From assembly GCF_021729085.1 (NCBI RefSeq), contig NZ_JAJSAR010000002.1, positions 310,001-374,000 on the forward strand: a DNA stretch of 64,000 bases, read 5' to 3'. This stretch comes from Pseudohongiella sp. O18 (lineage in GTDB: Bacteria; Pseudomonadota; Gammaproteobacteria; Pseudomonadales; Pseudohongiellaceae). The notes beneath the pieces are model-generated. The model did not search any database. It saw only the letters and a program-made list of their open reading frames with translations, and was not told the DNA's origin. Positions 39,359 to 49,842 of this stretch are shown in pieces. A program made the position numbers and the translations under genes. Numbering within the stretch: position 1 is the stretch's first letter; every line of letters starts with the position of its first letter.

Positions 39359-39676
39359 TTAGCGCGTTGACAGCAGTCCGCGGCGACGAAACCAGATTTC
39401 CAAAGGCAGTGTCACCAGGGGGGGAATGGCCGCGAGCAGGGCGAGCAGACTCATCTGCCAGGACCAGCGCAGGCGCGCGCTGCAGTAGACACATACGATC
39501 ACATAGATGATGAACGCACCGCCATGCAGGCGGCCAAACAGCCACACTCCCAGGTCGGTGGTTTCGGTGACGTATTTCAGAAACATGCCCACCAGCAGAC
39601 CGGCCCAGGTGAGGGCCTCAAAAAGTGCGACGACTGAAAACAGTCTGCCTGCCGGGGACAATGGAAGATGGGTCAT
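39359..39676 (-). CDS. DUF3817 membrane protein
   Basis: This 105-residue protein has three membrane helices and the DUF3817 pattern SVVALFEALTWAGLLVGMFLKYV followed by GRLHGGAFIIYVIVCV. The function of the family is unknown. It lies 149 bases upstream of the ATP-grasp gene on the same strand, which is far enough that co-transcription is uncertain. Confidence 0.82.
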   Translation of the reverse strand: MTHLPLSPAGRLFSVVALFEALTWAGLLVGMFLKYVTETTDLGVWLFGRLHGGAFIIYVIVCVYCSARLRWSWQMSLLALLAAIPPLVTLPLEIWFRRRGLLSTR

Positions 39677-39786
39677 GAGGGCTGATACTCAGAATGCGGA
39701 AACAAGCGCGCCATTATGCCGGTGCGTGCTTGCCGGATCAACGCCGCCTGACAGCAGGCAACGAACTGGCCGGCACCCGTAACTAC

Positions 39787-39815
39787 TGCACACAGGCCGC
39801 TCCTGACGGTATAAT
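39787..39815 (+). promoter_or_regulatory. ilvD promoter
   Basis: -35 TGCACA (39787-39792) and a perfect -10 TATAAT (39810-39815) are separated by 17 bases, 45 bases before the ilvD ATG. Confidence 0.6.
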
Positions 39816-39860
39816 CGCCGGCTTTTAAGCACGGACGAGATATCAGCCAGGAGTTCAGTC

Positions 39861-41717
39861 ATGCCCGCTTACCGTTCCAAGACCTCAACCGCCGGCCGCA
39901 ACATGGCTGGTGCCCGTTCGCTCTGGCGTGCCACTGGCATGAAAGACGAGGATTTCAGCAAACCCATTATTGCGATTGCGAACTCCTTTACGCAGTTTGT
40001 ACCGGGGCACGTGCATCTGAAGGATCTGGGCCAGCTGGTGGCGCGTGAGATCGAAGCGGCGGGTGGTGTCGCGAAAGAATTCAATACAATCGCGGTCGAC
40101 GATGGCATCGCCATGGGGCACGATGGCATGCTGTATTCACTGCCCAGTCGCGACATCATTGCCGATTCGGTGGAGTACATGGTCAACGCCCACTGCGCCG
40201 ATGCTCTGGTATGTATCTCGAACTGCGACAAGATCACCCCCGGCATGCTGATGGCCGCCATGCGTCTGAATATCCCAGTGATCTTTGTATCCGGTGGACC
40301 GATGGAGGCCGGCAAGGTGCAGCTGGCACGTCCGGAAACCCAGACCATCGAGATTCGTAAACTGGACCTGATTGACGCCATGGTCATGGCCGCCGACGAC
40401 AAAGTGTCGGATGCCGAACTGGCAGAAGTCGAACGCTCTGCCTGTCCGACCTGCGGCTCCTGTTCCGGCATGTTCACTGCCAATTCCATGAACTGTCTGA
40501 CTGAAGCACTGGGCTTGTCCCTGCCTGGCAATGGCACAGTGGTGGCTACGCATGCTGACCGTGAAAAACTGTTCCGCCAGGCAGGTCGCCAGGTTGTGGA
40601 ACTGTGCCGCAAGTACTACGAGCAGGAGGACGCCTCTGTGCTGCCGCGCTCTGTTGGTTTCAAGGCCTTCGAAAATGCCATCGCGCTGGATATTGCCATG
40701 GGCGGTTCCACCAATACCATTCTGCACCTGCTGGCGATTGCGCAGGAAGCCGAAATTGATTTCACCATGGCGGATATCGATCGCATGTCGCGTGATCTGC
40801 CGCAACTGTGCAAAGTGGCGCCGAATACCAACAAGTACCACATTGAGGATGTTCACCGTGCCGGTGGTATCATGGCCATCCTGGGCGAGCTTGACCGTGC
40901 AGGTAAGCTGCACACCGATGTGCCAACTGTCCATGCGCCTACCATGAAGGATGCGCTGGATCAGTGGGATATCGCCCGCAACCCCAGTGAAGAAGTGAAA
41001 ACCTTTTATATGGCAGGACCGGGTGGCATTCCGACCCAGGTCGCCTTCAGTCAGGACGCGCGCTGGGAGAGTCTGGACACTGACAGAGCCCAGGGCTGTA
41101 TCCGTTCCTACGAGAATGCCTTCAGCAAAGAAGGGGGACTGGCGGTTCTTTTTGGCAACCTGGCAGAGAACGGCTGTGTGGTCAAAACGGCTGGCGTCGA
41201 TGACAGCCTGATGGTATTCGAAGGGCCGGCTCATGTGGTGGAAAGCCAGGATGAGGCGGTACGCAACATCCTCGATGACAAGGTCAAAGCCGGTGACGTG
41301 GTTGTGGTTCGCTACGAGGGTCCAAAAGGCGGGCCTGGCATGCAGGAAATGCTGTACCCGACCAGCTACATCAAGTCCAAGGGCCTCGGCAAAGCCTGCG
41401 CGCTGCTGACCGATGGGCGCTTCTCCGGGGGTACATCCGGTCTGTCTATAGGCCACTGTTCGCCTGAGGCTGCGGCCGGCGGCAATATCGGTCTGGTGCG
41501 CAACGGTGATCGTATCCGCATTGACATCCCCAACCGGCGCATCGACATGCTGGTCAGTGATGAGGATCTGGCGGCACGCCGTGCCGAACAGGACACGCTG
41601 GGCTGGAAACCCGCCGAGCCGCGGCCGCGCAAGGTCTCGGCGGCGCTGAAGGCCTACGCCATGCTGGCGACCAGTGCTGACCGTGGGGCTGTCCGTAATC
41701 TGGAGCTGCTCGACTGA
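39861..41717 (+). CDS. ilvD: Dihydroxy-acid dehydratase
   Basis: IlvD dehydrates dihydroxy-acids to 2-oxoacids in isoleucine and valine synthesis, supplying the 2-oxoisovalerate used by LeuA. The 618-residue length and [26 protein letters not shown] match the E. coli-type enzyme. Fe-S ligands are in [12 protein letters not shown] and [18 protein letters not shown]. It is an Fe-S enzyme with its own promoter and no linked ilv genes. Confidence 0.98.
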   Translation: MPAYRSKTSTAGRNMAGARSLWRATGMKDEDFSKPIIAIANSFTQFVPGHVHLKDLGQLVAREIEAAGGVAKEFNTIAVDDGIAMGHDGMLYSLPSRDIIADSVEYMVNAHCADALVCISNCDKITPGMLMAAMRLNIPVIFVSGGPMEAGKVQLARPETQTIEIRKLDLIDAMVMAADDKVSDAELAEVERSACPTCGSCSGMFTANSMNCLTEALGLSLPGNGTVVATHADREKLFRQAGRQVVELCRKYYEQEDASVLPRSVGFKAFENAIALDIAMGGSTNTILHLLAIAQEAEIDFTMADIDRMSRDLPQLCKVAPNTNKYHIEDVHRAGGIMAILGELDRAGKLHTDVPTVHAPTMKDALDQWDIARNPSEEVKTFYMAGPGGIPTQVAFSQDARWESLDTDRAQGCIRSYENAFSKEGGLAVLFGNLAENGCVVKTAGVDDSLMVFEGPAHVVESQDEAVRNILDDKVKAGDVVVVRYEGPKGGPGMQEMLYPTSYIKSKGLGKACALLTDGRFSGGTSGLSIGHCSPEAAAGGNIGLVRNGDRIRIDIPNRRIDMLVSDEDLAARRAEQDTLGWKPAEPRPRKVSAALKAYAMLATSADRGAVRNLELLD

Positions 41718-41793
41718 GCAGGCCGTATTGGTGACAGACATGCCTGGCTGCGCTAAGGTGTCAGGCCCATACTTGATGTATCAGGAGTGGATT

Positions 41794-42612
41794 ATGCGTT
41801 TGCAGACATTGAATTTGACCGCCGCTGTTTCGCTGGCACTGTTTTCGGTATCAGCCGTTCAGGCCGATGACGCACAGCGGCTGCAGGAACTGATTACCGC
41901 AGATCATCGCGACCCGGCGAATATCGAGCGCAATCAGTACCGAAACCCGGTTGAGACGCTGCAGTTCTTCGGCATCGAATCCGACATGACAGTTGTTGAG
42001 GTATTGCCGGGCGGCGGCTGGTACACAGAAATTCTGGCACCGTTTCTGAAAGAGAACGGTACTTACTACGCAGCCCATTTCTCACCGACCTCGGGAATTT
42101 CCTATCAGCCACCCATGCTGGAGCGCTACCGCCAGAAACTGGCCAATCACAATGAGATCTACGATGAAGTTATTGTGACCCGGCTGCATCCACCAGCTGA
42201 TACCGAAATCGCTCCGGCGGGCTCGGCAGACATGGTGCTGACCTTCCGCAATGTGCACAACTGGATCATGGCCGGGACGCAGGAAGAGCACTTCGAAGCC
42301 TTTTATCGGGCCCTCAAACCGGGCGGTGTTCTGGGTGTGGTCGAGCACCGCGCGCCAGAAGGCAGTGGCATGGATGTGATGGAAACCACCGGTTATGTGA
42401 CCGAGGCGTATACCATCGAGCTGGCACAGGCAGCGGGTTTCTATCTGGAAGAAAAATCGGAAATCAATGCCAACCCGCTTGATACTGCAGACCATCCGTC
42501 TGGCGTCTGGACGCTGCCGCCAACGCTGCGGCTGGGCGATGAGAACCGTGATACTTACCTGGCGATTGGCGAAAGCGATCGTATGACGCTGAAATTCAGA
42601 AAGCCGGAGTAA
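41794..42612 (+). CDS. Exported class I SAM-methyltransferase-like protein
   Basis: This 272-residue protein has a signal peptide (hydrophobic core about 8-20, cleavage near VQA/DD) followed by a Rossmann methyltransferase fold. The SAM-binding motif I region reads MTVVEVLPGGGWYTEILAPFL, and later motifs are MVLTFRNVHNW and LKPGGVLGVVEHRAP. ATG 41794 has AGGAG 6 bases upstream; the frame is open further upstream without a ribosome site. Export is odd because SAM is not known in the periplasm, so the fold may bind another ligand. A strong terminator follows. Confidence 0.8.
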   Translation: MRLQTLNLTAAVSLALFSVSAVQADDAQRLQELITADHRDPANIERNQYRNPVETLQFFGIESDMTVVEVLPGGGWYTEILAPFLKENGTYYAAHFSPTSGISYQPPMLERYRQKLANHNEIYDEVIVTRLHPPADTEIAPAGSADMVLTFRNVHNWIMAGTQEEHFEAFYRALKPGGVLGVVEHRAPEGSGMDVMETTGYVTEAYTIELAQAAGFYLEEKSEINANPLDTADHPSGVWTLPPTLRLGDENRDTYLAIGESDRMTLKFRKPE

Positions 42613-42623
42613 TACCGAAATTG

Positions 42624-42655
42624 AAAAAGCCCGCCAATCTGGCGGGCTTTTTTTT
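42624..42655. terminator. Intrinsic terminator between convergent genes
   Basis: AAAAAGCCCGCC (42624-42635) and GGCGGGCTTTTT pair perfectly around the loop AATCT, and the T-run continues to 42655. The A-rich left side means it can also serve the opposing glutaredoxin-MauE gene. Confidence 0.95.
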
Positions 42656-42699
42656 GCCACCTGAAATTGTAGGCAGCACTAACACAGCAGCTTTAGTCA

Positions 42700-43467
42700 T
42701 TAAACATTGTGCAAAGCAGCGCGGGCAATCATCCAGATACCCATGCCCATCATCATGAGATTTTCGGTCAATGAAACAAAGCCAAGTGGCACCTTGCTGT
42801 CCCCGCCAACGCAGGCGCACTTAAGGGACCGCTTGTCGATATACACGGCTTTAAAAACTGAGGCGGCGCCAACACTACCGATAAACAGCGCGACCGGTGC
42901 TGAAATCCAGACCAGCGCCCCTGCAATCATCAGCAAACCAGCCAGCGTTTCCCCAAAAGGGTAGAGGTAGGCGTATCCAACATAACGCTGCGCCAATAAA
43001 TCATAATTGAGAAACATGCTGGAGAAGGCTTCGACATCCTTGAGTTTTTGGAGTCCCAGCAGCGTCATTGCGCCTGCCACAAACCATTCAAGTGTTCGTC
43101 CGGTAATCACAGAACCTGCTGTGGCCCAGCTGATGGATAGTGCCATCAGTGCGGCGACGAGAAAGAGCGCGATGACTGGCCGGTAGCTGAGCCCCTCGTC
43201 TTCGGCAGATGCTTTGCCAAAATACTGGCGCAGGGATTCATAACCGCCGATGCGTTCTCCATCGATGAAGGTCTGTGGTGTGGTATCCACATCGTGTTTC
43301 TTTTTAAACGATTCAACTTCCTGTCGTGATCGCAGTTTGTGATCCTCTACCTGGTAACCCTGGCGTCGTAACAGATAACGGGATTTCAATCCAAATGGGC
43401 ACAGGTGCCCGGGCATGTCCATGCGATACAGTGTTGCATTTCTATTGGCAGTCGTTTCGTTTGTCAT
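42700..43467 (-). CDS. Glutaredoxin-MauE fusion protein
   Basis: This 255-residue fusion has an N-terminal glutaredoxin domain (about 11-85) with redox site CPFG (Cys23, single cysteine) and cis-Pro in TTPQTFIDGERIGGYESL. It is followed by a four-helix MauE/DoxX-like membrane domain (about 97-250) carrying Cys217 and Cys219 in SLKCACVGG. MauE is needed for disulfide formation in methylamine dehydrogenase; the fusion suggests electron transfer from a cytosolic glutaredoxin to the membrane domain. No mau genes are nearby, so the target is unknown. Confidence 0.85.
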   Translation of the reverse strand: MTNETTANRNATLYRMDMPGHLCPFGLKSRYLLRRQGYQVEDHKLRSRQEVESFKKKHDVDTTPQTFIDGERIGGYESLRQYFGKASAEDEGLSYRPVIALFLVAALMALSISWATAGSVITGRTLEWFVAGAMTLLGLQKLKDVEAFSSMFLNYDLLAQRYVGYAYLYPFGETLAGLLMIAGALVWISAPVALFIGSVGAASVFKAVYIDKRSLKCACVGGDSKVPLGFVSLTENLMMMGMGIWMIARAALHNV

Positions 43468-43498
43468 GGCACCTCATAAAACTAATTGGGTACTCTTG

Positions 43499-43515
43499 TG
43501 ACTGTCATACAGTCA
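43499..43515. promoter_or_regulatory. Palindrome in the divergent promoter region
   Basis: TGACTGT-CAT-ACAGTCA is a perfect 7-base inverted repeat 32 bases upstream of the glutaredoxin-MauE start and 83 bases before the DUF2254 start. It could be an operator for one or both genes; no regulator is assigned. Confidence 0.35.
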
Positions 43516-43597
43516 ATGAGTTCCACCAGGTTTCTTGCTCCTTCACTCTTTTTGACATACCTTCAGCATTATTCACAAAAATTCAGGCTGATAGCTT

Positions 43598-44917
43598 ATG
43601 CCACGTTGGCAATGGGTGCTGATGCACCTTATCAGGCGGCTTTGGGTGCGGGCTACTCTGCTTGGCGGGCTGGGTGTGGCAGCGGCGATGATTGCCACCA
43701 CAGCTGATACGCTCATCCCCTTCAGTTTTCCGTTCACCATCGAGGCGGAATCGATTGATCGCATACTTAATATCCTTGCGACAAGCATGCTGGCGGTTAC
43801 GACATTTTCACTGAGTGTCATGGTGAGCGCCTATGGAGCCGCATCCACCAATGTCACACCACGGGCCATAAAACTGCTGACTGAGGACCATACCACGCAG
43901 AATGTCCTGTCTGCGTTTGTAGGCTCATTCCTTTTCAGTGTTGTGGGCATTATTGCGCTGCAGGTTGGCGCCTACGGCGATCAGGGCCGTATTCTGCTGT
44001 TTGCCGTCACGCTGGGTGTGCTGGCACTGGTCGTCATTTCGCTGTTGCGCTGGATCGATCACCTGACAAGGTTCGGGCGTGTTGGCGAAACTACTGCGCA
44101 GGTCGAGCAGGCAACGCGACGTGCCATGGATGAGTATCTGCGCGAGCCCTGCCTGGGAGGACAGCCGCGCATTGATGCAGATCTCGCCGACGTCGATACG
44201 GCTGCGCAGGTGTGCGCTTCACGCATTGGATATGTCCAGCATATCGACATGTCTGCGTTAACCGAATGCTGCGAAAAAATGTCCGTCAGAATTTTCCTGT
44301 CCGTTGTTCCAGGTGCCTTCGTTTACAAAGGTGCTGTGCTGGGCTGGTTTGAGTGTGACAACAGCAGCGAAGTTGACTCCGCTGCGCTGAGCGCTGCCAT
44401 CTGTGATGCAATAACTATTGACGATGATCGCAGCTTTGATCAGGATCCCCGGTTTGGTCTGGCGGTGCTCAGCGAAATTGCCTGTCGCGCTCTGTCGCCC
44501 GGCGTCAACGACCCTGGCACCGCGATTGATGTAATTGGACGGCAGACGCGGCTACTGTCACGGTGGGCCGAAGGGTCCTCGTCGACAGACACTGGCTCAG
44601 CCAGTGCCAGCTCACCAAGATATCCCCGCGTCTACATTCCGACGCTTGACACAGCAGACCTGTTTGAAGATTCGTTCATGCTGATTGCCCGCGACGGTGC
44701 GGCGCATGTCGAGATCCAGTTGCGCCTGCAAAAAGCCTTGCGGGCGCTGGGAGAACTGGGCGATGCCCCGTTTCGGGAAGCGGCCAGCAAACAGTCTCTG
44801 CTCGCGCGTGATCGTGCCATGCAGGCACTCACTCTGGAGGCTGATCGCGAACGGGTTCTGGCCGTGCTTGAAACACCCGCCGAGCATGGGCAGCCATCGG
44901 CACACGATAAACAGTGA
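43598..44917 (+). CDS. DUF2254 membrane protein
   Basis: This 439-residue protein has four N-terminal membrane helices (about 17-37, 58-78, 105-125, 131-149) and a large cytosolic domain. The segments LATSMLAVTTFSLSVMVSAYGAASTNVTPRA and the later LSPGVNDPGTAIDVI are characteristic of DUF2254. Function is unknown. tadA begins 30 bases downstream on the same strand. Confidence 0.88.
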   Translation: MPRWQWVLMHLIRRLWVRATLLGGLGVAAAMIATTADTLIPFSFPFTIEAESIDRILNILATSMLAVTTFSLSVMVSAYGAASTNVTPRAIKLLTEDHTTQNVLSAFVGSFLFSVVGIIALQVGAYGDQGRILLFAVTLGVLALVVISLLRWIDHLTRFGRVGETTAQVEQATRRAMDEYLREPCLGGQPRIDADLADVDTAAQVCASRIGYVQHIDMSALTECCEKMSVRIFLSVVPGAFVYKGAVLGWFECDNSSEVDSAALSAAICDAITIDDDRSFDQDPRFGLAVLSEIACRALSPGVNDPGTAIDVIGRQTRLLSRWAEGSSSTDTGSASASSPRYPRVYIPTLDTADLFEDSFMLIARDGAAHVEIQLRLQKALRALGELGDAPFREAASKQSLLARDRAMQALTLEADRERVLAVLETPAEHGQPSAHDKQ

Positions 44918-44947
44918 AACAAACGATGCAGGCAGCAGGGGGGCGCC

Positions 44948-45457
44948 ATGGCAGAAAACAGCGATCCAGATAAGCAGGCAGCCATAGAGTTGCTGGCGCC
45001 AGCGCAGCGCGAAGATCATTTCTGGATGGAGCAGGCTCTGCTTCTGGCTGACCAGGCTGCCCAGGTGAACGAAGTGCCGGTTGGAGCGGTTGTGGTGTAT
45101 CAGGGTGCGATTATAGGGCACGGCTTCAACCAGCCCCGGCGCAGTCACGATCCCACCGCTCATGCGGAGATCATGGCCCTGCGTGAAGCCAGTCGCAGAC
45201 TTGGTAACTATCGTCTGCCTGACTGTAGCCTCTATGTGACAATCGAGCCCTGTACCATGTGCTTCGGCGCCATTATTCATGCTCGCATAGCGCGGCTTGT
45301 ATACGGAGCCGAGGAGCCTCGCTATGGCGCCGTTGTCAGTGGTCAGCGCCTGCTGGCGCAGGGTCAGTATAACCACAAGTTAGCGGTGACAGCAGGGGTA
45401 CTTGCTGAGCCCAGCGCCGAGCGGATGCGCCGGTTTTTCCGCGAGCGCCGTCGCTAA
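44948..45457 (+). CDS. tadA: tRNA-specific adenosine deaminase TadA
   Basis: TadA converts A34 to inosine in tRNA-Arg(ACG). The 169-residue enzyme has the zinc and catalytic residues of the CDA fold: HAEIMAL (His72, Glu74) and PCTMC (Cys102, Cys105). The N-terminal substrate segment EVPVGAVVV is also present. purL follows after a 153-base gap with a probable promoter. Confidence 0.96.
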   Translation: MAENSDPDKQAAIELLAPAQREDHFWMEQALLLADQAAQVNEVPVGAVVVYQGAIIGHGFNQPRRSHDPTAHAEIMALREASRRLGNYRLPDCSLYVTIEPCTMCFGAIIHARIARLVYGAEEPRYGAVVSGQRLLAQGQYNHKLAVTAGVLAEPSAERMRRFFRERRR

Positions 45458-45526
45458 GCCCTCCGATTAGCCAGCCCAGAAGCCACCATATGGTGACAAT
45501 AGTCTGATTTTTCAGGGCGACTCCTG

Positions 45527-45532
45527 TATAAT
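45527..45532 (+). promoter_or_regulatory. Candidate -10 element of the purL promoter
   Basis: A perfect TATAAT lies 78 bases before the purL start. The -35 at standard spacing (CTGATT region near 45504) is weak. No clear PurR operator was seen. Confidence 0.45.
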
Positions 45533-45610
45533 CGTCGCACCCGAATGCCGGCGCGTCTGTGTCCGGTAACCTGCATCCCTGACCACCAACTTGTAAGGCT
45601 ATCTGACACA

Positions 45611-48600
45611 ATGCTAGTTCTTCCCGGCAGCACCGCTCATTCCGACTTCAGACTTCGCAAACTGCTCCGCGGCGTTCAGCAGGACCTGCCAGCAGTAACG
45701 GCAATTCACTCGCGATTTGTCCATCTGGTTGACTGTGACGCACCCATAGCAAGCGAGCAGCTGGAGATTCTGGGGCAGTTACTTGCCTATGGCGACATGG
45801 CAGAAGAAACGCAGGGCAGTGCCCAGGGCGTGTACCGGCTGGTTGTGCCGCGCCCGGGCACCATTTCACCCTGGTCGAGCAAGGCGACTGACATTGTCCG
45901 CAATTGTGGTCTGAAAGACGTTGCGCGCCTGGAGCGCGGCATTGAGTGGCATGTCACGGTCGAAGGCTCGCTTAGCGATGATGAGCTGAAACTGCTCGAT
46001 ACCCACCTGCACGACAAGATGACCCAGGCCGTCCTGAATGAAGTGGAGCAGGCCGCTCAGCTGTTTACCCACGCCGAGCCGGCCGCCATGGCGCAGGTTG
46101 ATGTGCTGGGCAAGGGCCGTCAGGCGCTGGTGAACGCCAATCGTGAGCTCGGTCTGGCGCTGGCAGATGATGAAATCGATTATCTGGTGGATGCCTTCAC
46201 CAGGCTTGGCCGAAATCCCAACGATGTAGAGCTGATGATGTTTGCGCAGGCCAATTCCGAGCATTGCCGGCACAAGATATTTAACGCCAGCTGGACTATC
46301 GATGGCATAGATCAGGATCTGTCGCTGTTTGCCATGATCCGCAACACGCACGCCAAATCTCCGGACAACGTTCTGTCTGCCTACAAGGACAATGCGGCCG
46401 TCATGAGTGGCAGCGTTGCGGGGCGTTTTTTCCCGCAGCCGCTCACACATGAATACACCTACACAGAGGAACCCATCCACATTCTGATGAAAGTGGAGAC
46501 ACATAATCATCCGACCGCCATCGCGCCATTCCCGGGTGCGGCAACCGGCAGCGGTGGTGAAATCCGCGACGAAGGTGCTACCGGCACAGGCGCCAAACCC
46601 AAAGCGGGCCTGTGCGGGTTCAGCGTGTCCAATCTTCGCATACCGGCATTGCCACAGCCCTGGGAGGAAGATTTCGGTCGCCCGGCGCACATCGTCTCGG
46701 CGCTGGATATCATGCTGGAAGGACCGATTGGTGCGGCAGCCTTCAATAACGAATTTGGCCGGCCCAATCTCTGCGGTTATTTCCGTACCTATGAGGAGTC
46801 GGTGCCTGCGGTAGATGGCAACGAAGTCCGTGGTTACCACAAGCCCATCATGATTGCTGGTGGTATCGGCAACATTCGTGAGTCACATGTGCAGAAGCAG
46901 CCCTTTGCGCCAGGCGCTAAACTGATCGTGCTGGGCGGTCCGGCAATGCTGATCGGACTCGGTGGTGGTGCGGCCTCGTCGATGGCAGCCGGATCCGGCA
47001 GTGCCGATCTGGATTTTGCCTCAGTGCAGCGCGAAAACCCGGAAATCGAACGTCGCTGCCAGGAAGTTATCGATCGCTGCTGGCAGATGGGCGACAACAA
47101 TCCGATTGCCTTCATTCACGACGTCGGTGCCGGTGGCCTGTCCAATGCGCTGCCCGAGCTGGTTAAAGACGGCGAGCGTGGTGGTCGTTTTGAACTGCGT
47201 CAGGTGCCGAACGCGGAATCAGGCATGTCGCCATTGGAAATCTGGTGTAACGAAGCACAGGAGCGTTATGTACTGGCGGTGATGCCCGATCGTCTGGCCG
47301 ACTTCGAAGCCATCTGCAAGCGAGAACGTTGCCCCTTCGCGGTAGTGGGTGAGGCGACTGAAGAGAAACATATTGCGCTGGACGACAGCCACTTCGGCAA
47401 TCGTCCGATTGACCTGCCGATGTCGGTGCTGTTTGGCAAACCCCCGCGTATGCACCGCGATGTGCGCAGCGAGACGGTACGCACCGTGGGACTGGATACG
47501 GCCCAGATTGAGCTCGATGATGCGCTTGAGCGGGTGTTGAGTCTTCCAGCAGTCGCCAGCAAGAATTTCCTGATTACCATTGGTGACCGCACCGTAACCG
47601 GTCTGGTGTCACGCGACCAGATGGTTGGGCCCTGGCAGGTACCGGTGGCTGATGCCGCCGTGACAGCCGCCTCTTTCGACAGCTATGCCGGTGAAGCCAT
47701 GGCCATGGGCGAGCGAACGCCGATCGCACTGCTGGATGCGCCCGCATCAGGCCGCATGGCGGTTGCTGAGGCCATCACCAATATCGCCTCGGCCAGCATC
47801 AGAGACATACGTGATATCAAACTGTCGGCGAACTGGATGGTGGCGGCCGGCCACACCGGAGAGGATGCGCGCCTGTACGAGACCGTTCGCGCAGTCGGTA
47901 TGGAGCTGTGCCCGGCGCTGGGTATCTGTATTCCGGTAGGCAAGGACTCAATGTCCATGCGCACGGTCTGGAAGGAAAACGGCGAGGCAAAGAGCAACAC
48001 CGCGCCGTTGTCATTGATAGTGTCGGCCTTTGCGCCAGTACAGGATGTACGCAGGACCATCACCCCACAGCTGCGGCTGGAGCGAGGCGATACCGAGCTG
48101 CTGTTGCTGGATCTGGGACGTGGCCGCAACCGCATGGGCGGCTCGGCACTGGCGCAGGTTTACCGCGAGCTCGGTGAAACACCAGCCGACCTGGACAGTC
48201 CTGACGATCTGAAAAACTTCTTTGGTCTGATCCAGCAGCTTAACGCCGACGGCCTGCTGCTGGCCTATCACGACCGCTCTGATGGCGGTCTGATCACGAC
48301 ATTGCTGGAGATGGCGTTTGCGGGACACTGTGGTCTGGATATTCAGTTGGCGGAGCTGCTCTCCTCGGATCAGGACGTTCAACCCACCGAGATAGACGTG
48401 CTGTTCAACGAAGAACCAGGCGCAGTACTGCAGGTGTCTTCGGCGCAGCTGAATCAGGTTATCAGCCTGGTCGAAGAGTTTGGCCTGTCCGACTGTGCCT
48501 GCGTACTCGGCCGGCCGGTCGCTGGCGACCAGATCCGCATTTTCAATTCAGGTCGTCTGCTGCTCGACACCACACGGACACATTGCCAGCAGGTCTGGGC

Positions 48601-49531
48601 CCGCACCAGTTACGAAATGCAGGCCTTGCGGGACAATCCGGAGTGTGCCGAGCAGGAATACGAACGCCTTGCTGACAAAAAAGACCCGGGCCTGCATGCA
48701 CGCCTCAGCTTTGATGTGAACGAGAATATTTCTGCGCCATTTATCAATACCGGCGTACGTCCTGCCGTAGCGGTCCTGCGTGAGCAGGGCGTCAACGGTC
48801 ATGTTGAAATGGCAGCGGCGTTTGATCGTGCCGGCCTCAAGGCAGTTGATGTGCACATGAGCGATCTGCTCAGCGGCGCCGTTGCTCTGGATGCGTTCAA
48901 CGTATTGGCCGCCTGCGGCGGCTTCTCATACGGCGACGTGCTGGGAGCCGGCGGTGGCTGGGCCAAGTCTGTGCTGTTTAATGAACCACTGCGACGCCAG
49001 TTTGAGGCCTTCTTCAAACGAGACAACACACTGTCGCTGGGCATCTGTAACGGCTGTCAGATGATGTCATTGCTGCACGAGCTGATCCCGGGCGCAGAGA
49101 ACTGGCCGCGCTTCGAACGCAATCGCTCTGAGCAGTTTGAGGCTCGTGTCAGTCTGCTGAAGGTTCCCGATTCACCCTCGGTGTTTTTCGCCGGCATGAA
49201 AGACTCTGTATTCCCGGTTGCCGTGGCGCATGGAGAAGGGCGGGCGCAGTTCGCTGACGCCACCCAGCGCGCGCAGCTGAAGGCCGCATCAGGCATCGCC
49301 GCTGCCTACGTGGACAATTATGGTGAAGTGACGGAGCATTACCCAGAGAACCCTAACGGTTCGCCAGCCGGCATTGCCGGAGTCTGCAGCCGCGATGGAC
49401 GTGTGACAATCATGATGCCGCACCCGGAGCGTGTGTTCCGTGCCGTACAGAACTCATGGCATCCGGCGGAGTGGCAGGAAGACGCCCCGACGCTGAGAAT
49501 GTTCCGCAACGCCCGAGCCTGGTTGAAGTAA
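45611..49531 (+). CDS. purL: Phosphoribosylformylglycinamidine synthase
   Basis: PurL converts FGAR to FGAM in purine synthesis. The 1306-residue single-chain form typical of gammaproteobacteria has an N-terminal PurS-like domain, two AIRS-like ATP-binding domains ([16 protein letters not shown]-type region, then [27 protein letters not shown]), and a C-terminal glutamine amidotransferase with nucleophile in [10 protein letters not shown] and [12 protein letters not shown] 45611 gives the start [14 protein letters not shown] seen in relatives; the frame opens earlier at 45545. Confidence 0.98.
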   Translation: MLVLPGSTAHSDFRLRKLLRGVQQDLPAVTAIHSRFVHLVDCDAPIASEQLEILGQLLAYGDMAEETQGSAQGVYRLVVPRPGTISPWSSKATDIVRNCGLKDVARLERGIEWHVTVEGSLSDDELKLLDTHLHDKMTQAVLNEVEQAAQLFTHAEPAAMAQVDVLGKGRQALVNANRELGLALADDEIDYLVDAFTRLGRNPNDVELMMFAQANSEHCRHKIFNASWTIDGIDQDLSLFAMIRNTHAKSPDNVLSAYKDNAAVMSGSVAGRFFPQPLTHEYTYTEEPIHILMKVETHNHPTAIAPFPGAATGSGGEIRDEGATGTGAKPKAGLCGFSVSNLRIPALPQPWEEDFGRPAHIVSALDIMLEGPIGAAAFNNEFGRPNLCGYFRTYEESVPAVDGNEVRGYHKPIMIAGGIGNIRESHVQKQPFAPGAKLIVLGGPAMLIGLGGGAASSMAAGSGSADLDFASVQRENPEIERRCQEVIDRCWQMGDNNPIAFIHDVGAGGLSNALPELVKDGERGGRFELRQVPNAESGMSPLEIWCNEAQERYVLAVMPDRLADFEAICKRERCPFAVVGEATEEKHIALDDSHFGNRPIDLPMSVLFGKPPRMHRDVRSETVRTVGLDTAQIELDDALERVLSLPAVASKNFLITIGDRTVTGLVSRDQMVGPWQVPVADAAVTAASFDSYAGEAMAMGERTPIALLDAPASGRMAVAEAITNIASASIRDIRDIKLSANWMVAAGHTGEDARLYETVRAVGMELCPALGICIPVGKDSMSMRTVWKENGEAKSNTAPLSLIVSAFAPVQDVRRTITPQLRLERGDTELLLLDLGRGRNRMGGSALAQVYRELGETPADLDSPDDLKNFFGLIQQLNADGLLLAYHDRSDGGLITTLLEMAFAGHCGLDIQLAELLSSDQDVQPTEIDVLFNEEPGAVLQVSSAQLNQVISLVEEFGLSDCACVLGRPVAGDQIRIFNSGRLLLDTTRTHCQQVWARTSYEMQALRDNPECAEQEYERLADKKDPGLHARLSFDVNENISAPFINTGVRPAVAVLREQGVNGHVEMAAAFDRAGLKAVDVHMSDLLSGAVALDAFNVLAACGGFSYGDVLGAGGGWAKSVLFNEPLRRQFEAFFKRDNTLSLGICNGCQMMSLLHELIPGAENWPRFERNRSEQFEARVSLLKVPDSPSVFFAGMKDSVFPVAVAHGEGRAQFADATQRAQLKAASGIAAAYVDNYGEVTEHYPENPNGSPAGIAGVCSRDGRVTIMMPHPERVFRAVQNSWHPAEWQEDAPTLRMFRNARAWLK

Positions 49532-49842
49532 TGCTGAAACTGACTTTTTACGTGCCCGAGTCCCATCTTGAAACGGTCAAGCAGGCTGTGTTCGAGGCGG
49601 GTGCGGGCCGTATTGGCGATTATGACAGCTGTTGCTGGCAGGTCGCCGGTCAGGGCCAGTTCCGGCCACTGGATGGTGCCAATCCCTTTATCGGTTCGCA
49701 GGGTGCGCTGGAGACGGTCAGTGAGTATCGTGTGGAGATGATTTGTACGGAAACCTGTATTGAGGCGGTCATCCAGGCACTGAAAGCGTCGCACCCCTAC
49801 GAAGAGCCCGCCTACGATGTCGTGGCGCTGTTGCCATACTGA
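49531..49842 (+). CDS. NIF3/YqfO-like small protein
   Basis: This 103-residue protein matches the stand-alone middle domain found in YqfO/NIF3 proteins: KLTFYVPESHLETVKQAVFEAGAGRIGDYDSCCWQ and the C-terminal HPYEEPAYDVV. The fold is PII/CutA-like. Its ATG overlaps the purL stop by one base (TAATG), which implies coupled translation with purL. Function is unknown. Confidence 0.87.
   Translation: MLKLTFYVPESHLETVKQAVFEAGAGRIGDYDSCCWQVAGQGQFRPLDGANPFIGSQGALETVSEYRVEMICTETCIEAVIQALKASHPYEEPAYDVVALLPY

Noticed and set aside
40137-41741. 534-residue open frame antisense to ilvD
   Set aside because: It is a GC-driven shadow of the dihydroxy-acid dehydratase gene; the product has no recognisable domain and the plus-strand gene is certain.
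42700-43467. Methylamine dehydrogenase (mau) cluster
   Set aside because: The MauE-like domain is fused to glutaredoxin and no other mau gene is present.
45866-46840. 324-residue open frame antisense to purL
   Set aside because: Shadow frame inside a conserved gene.
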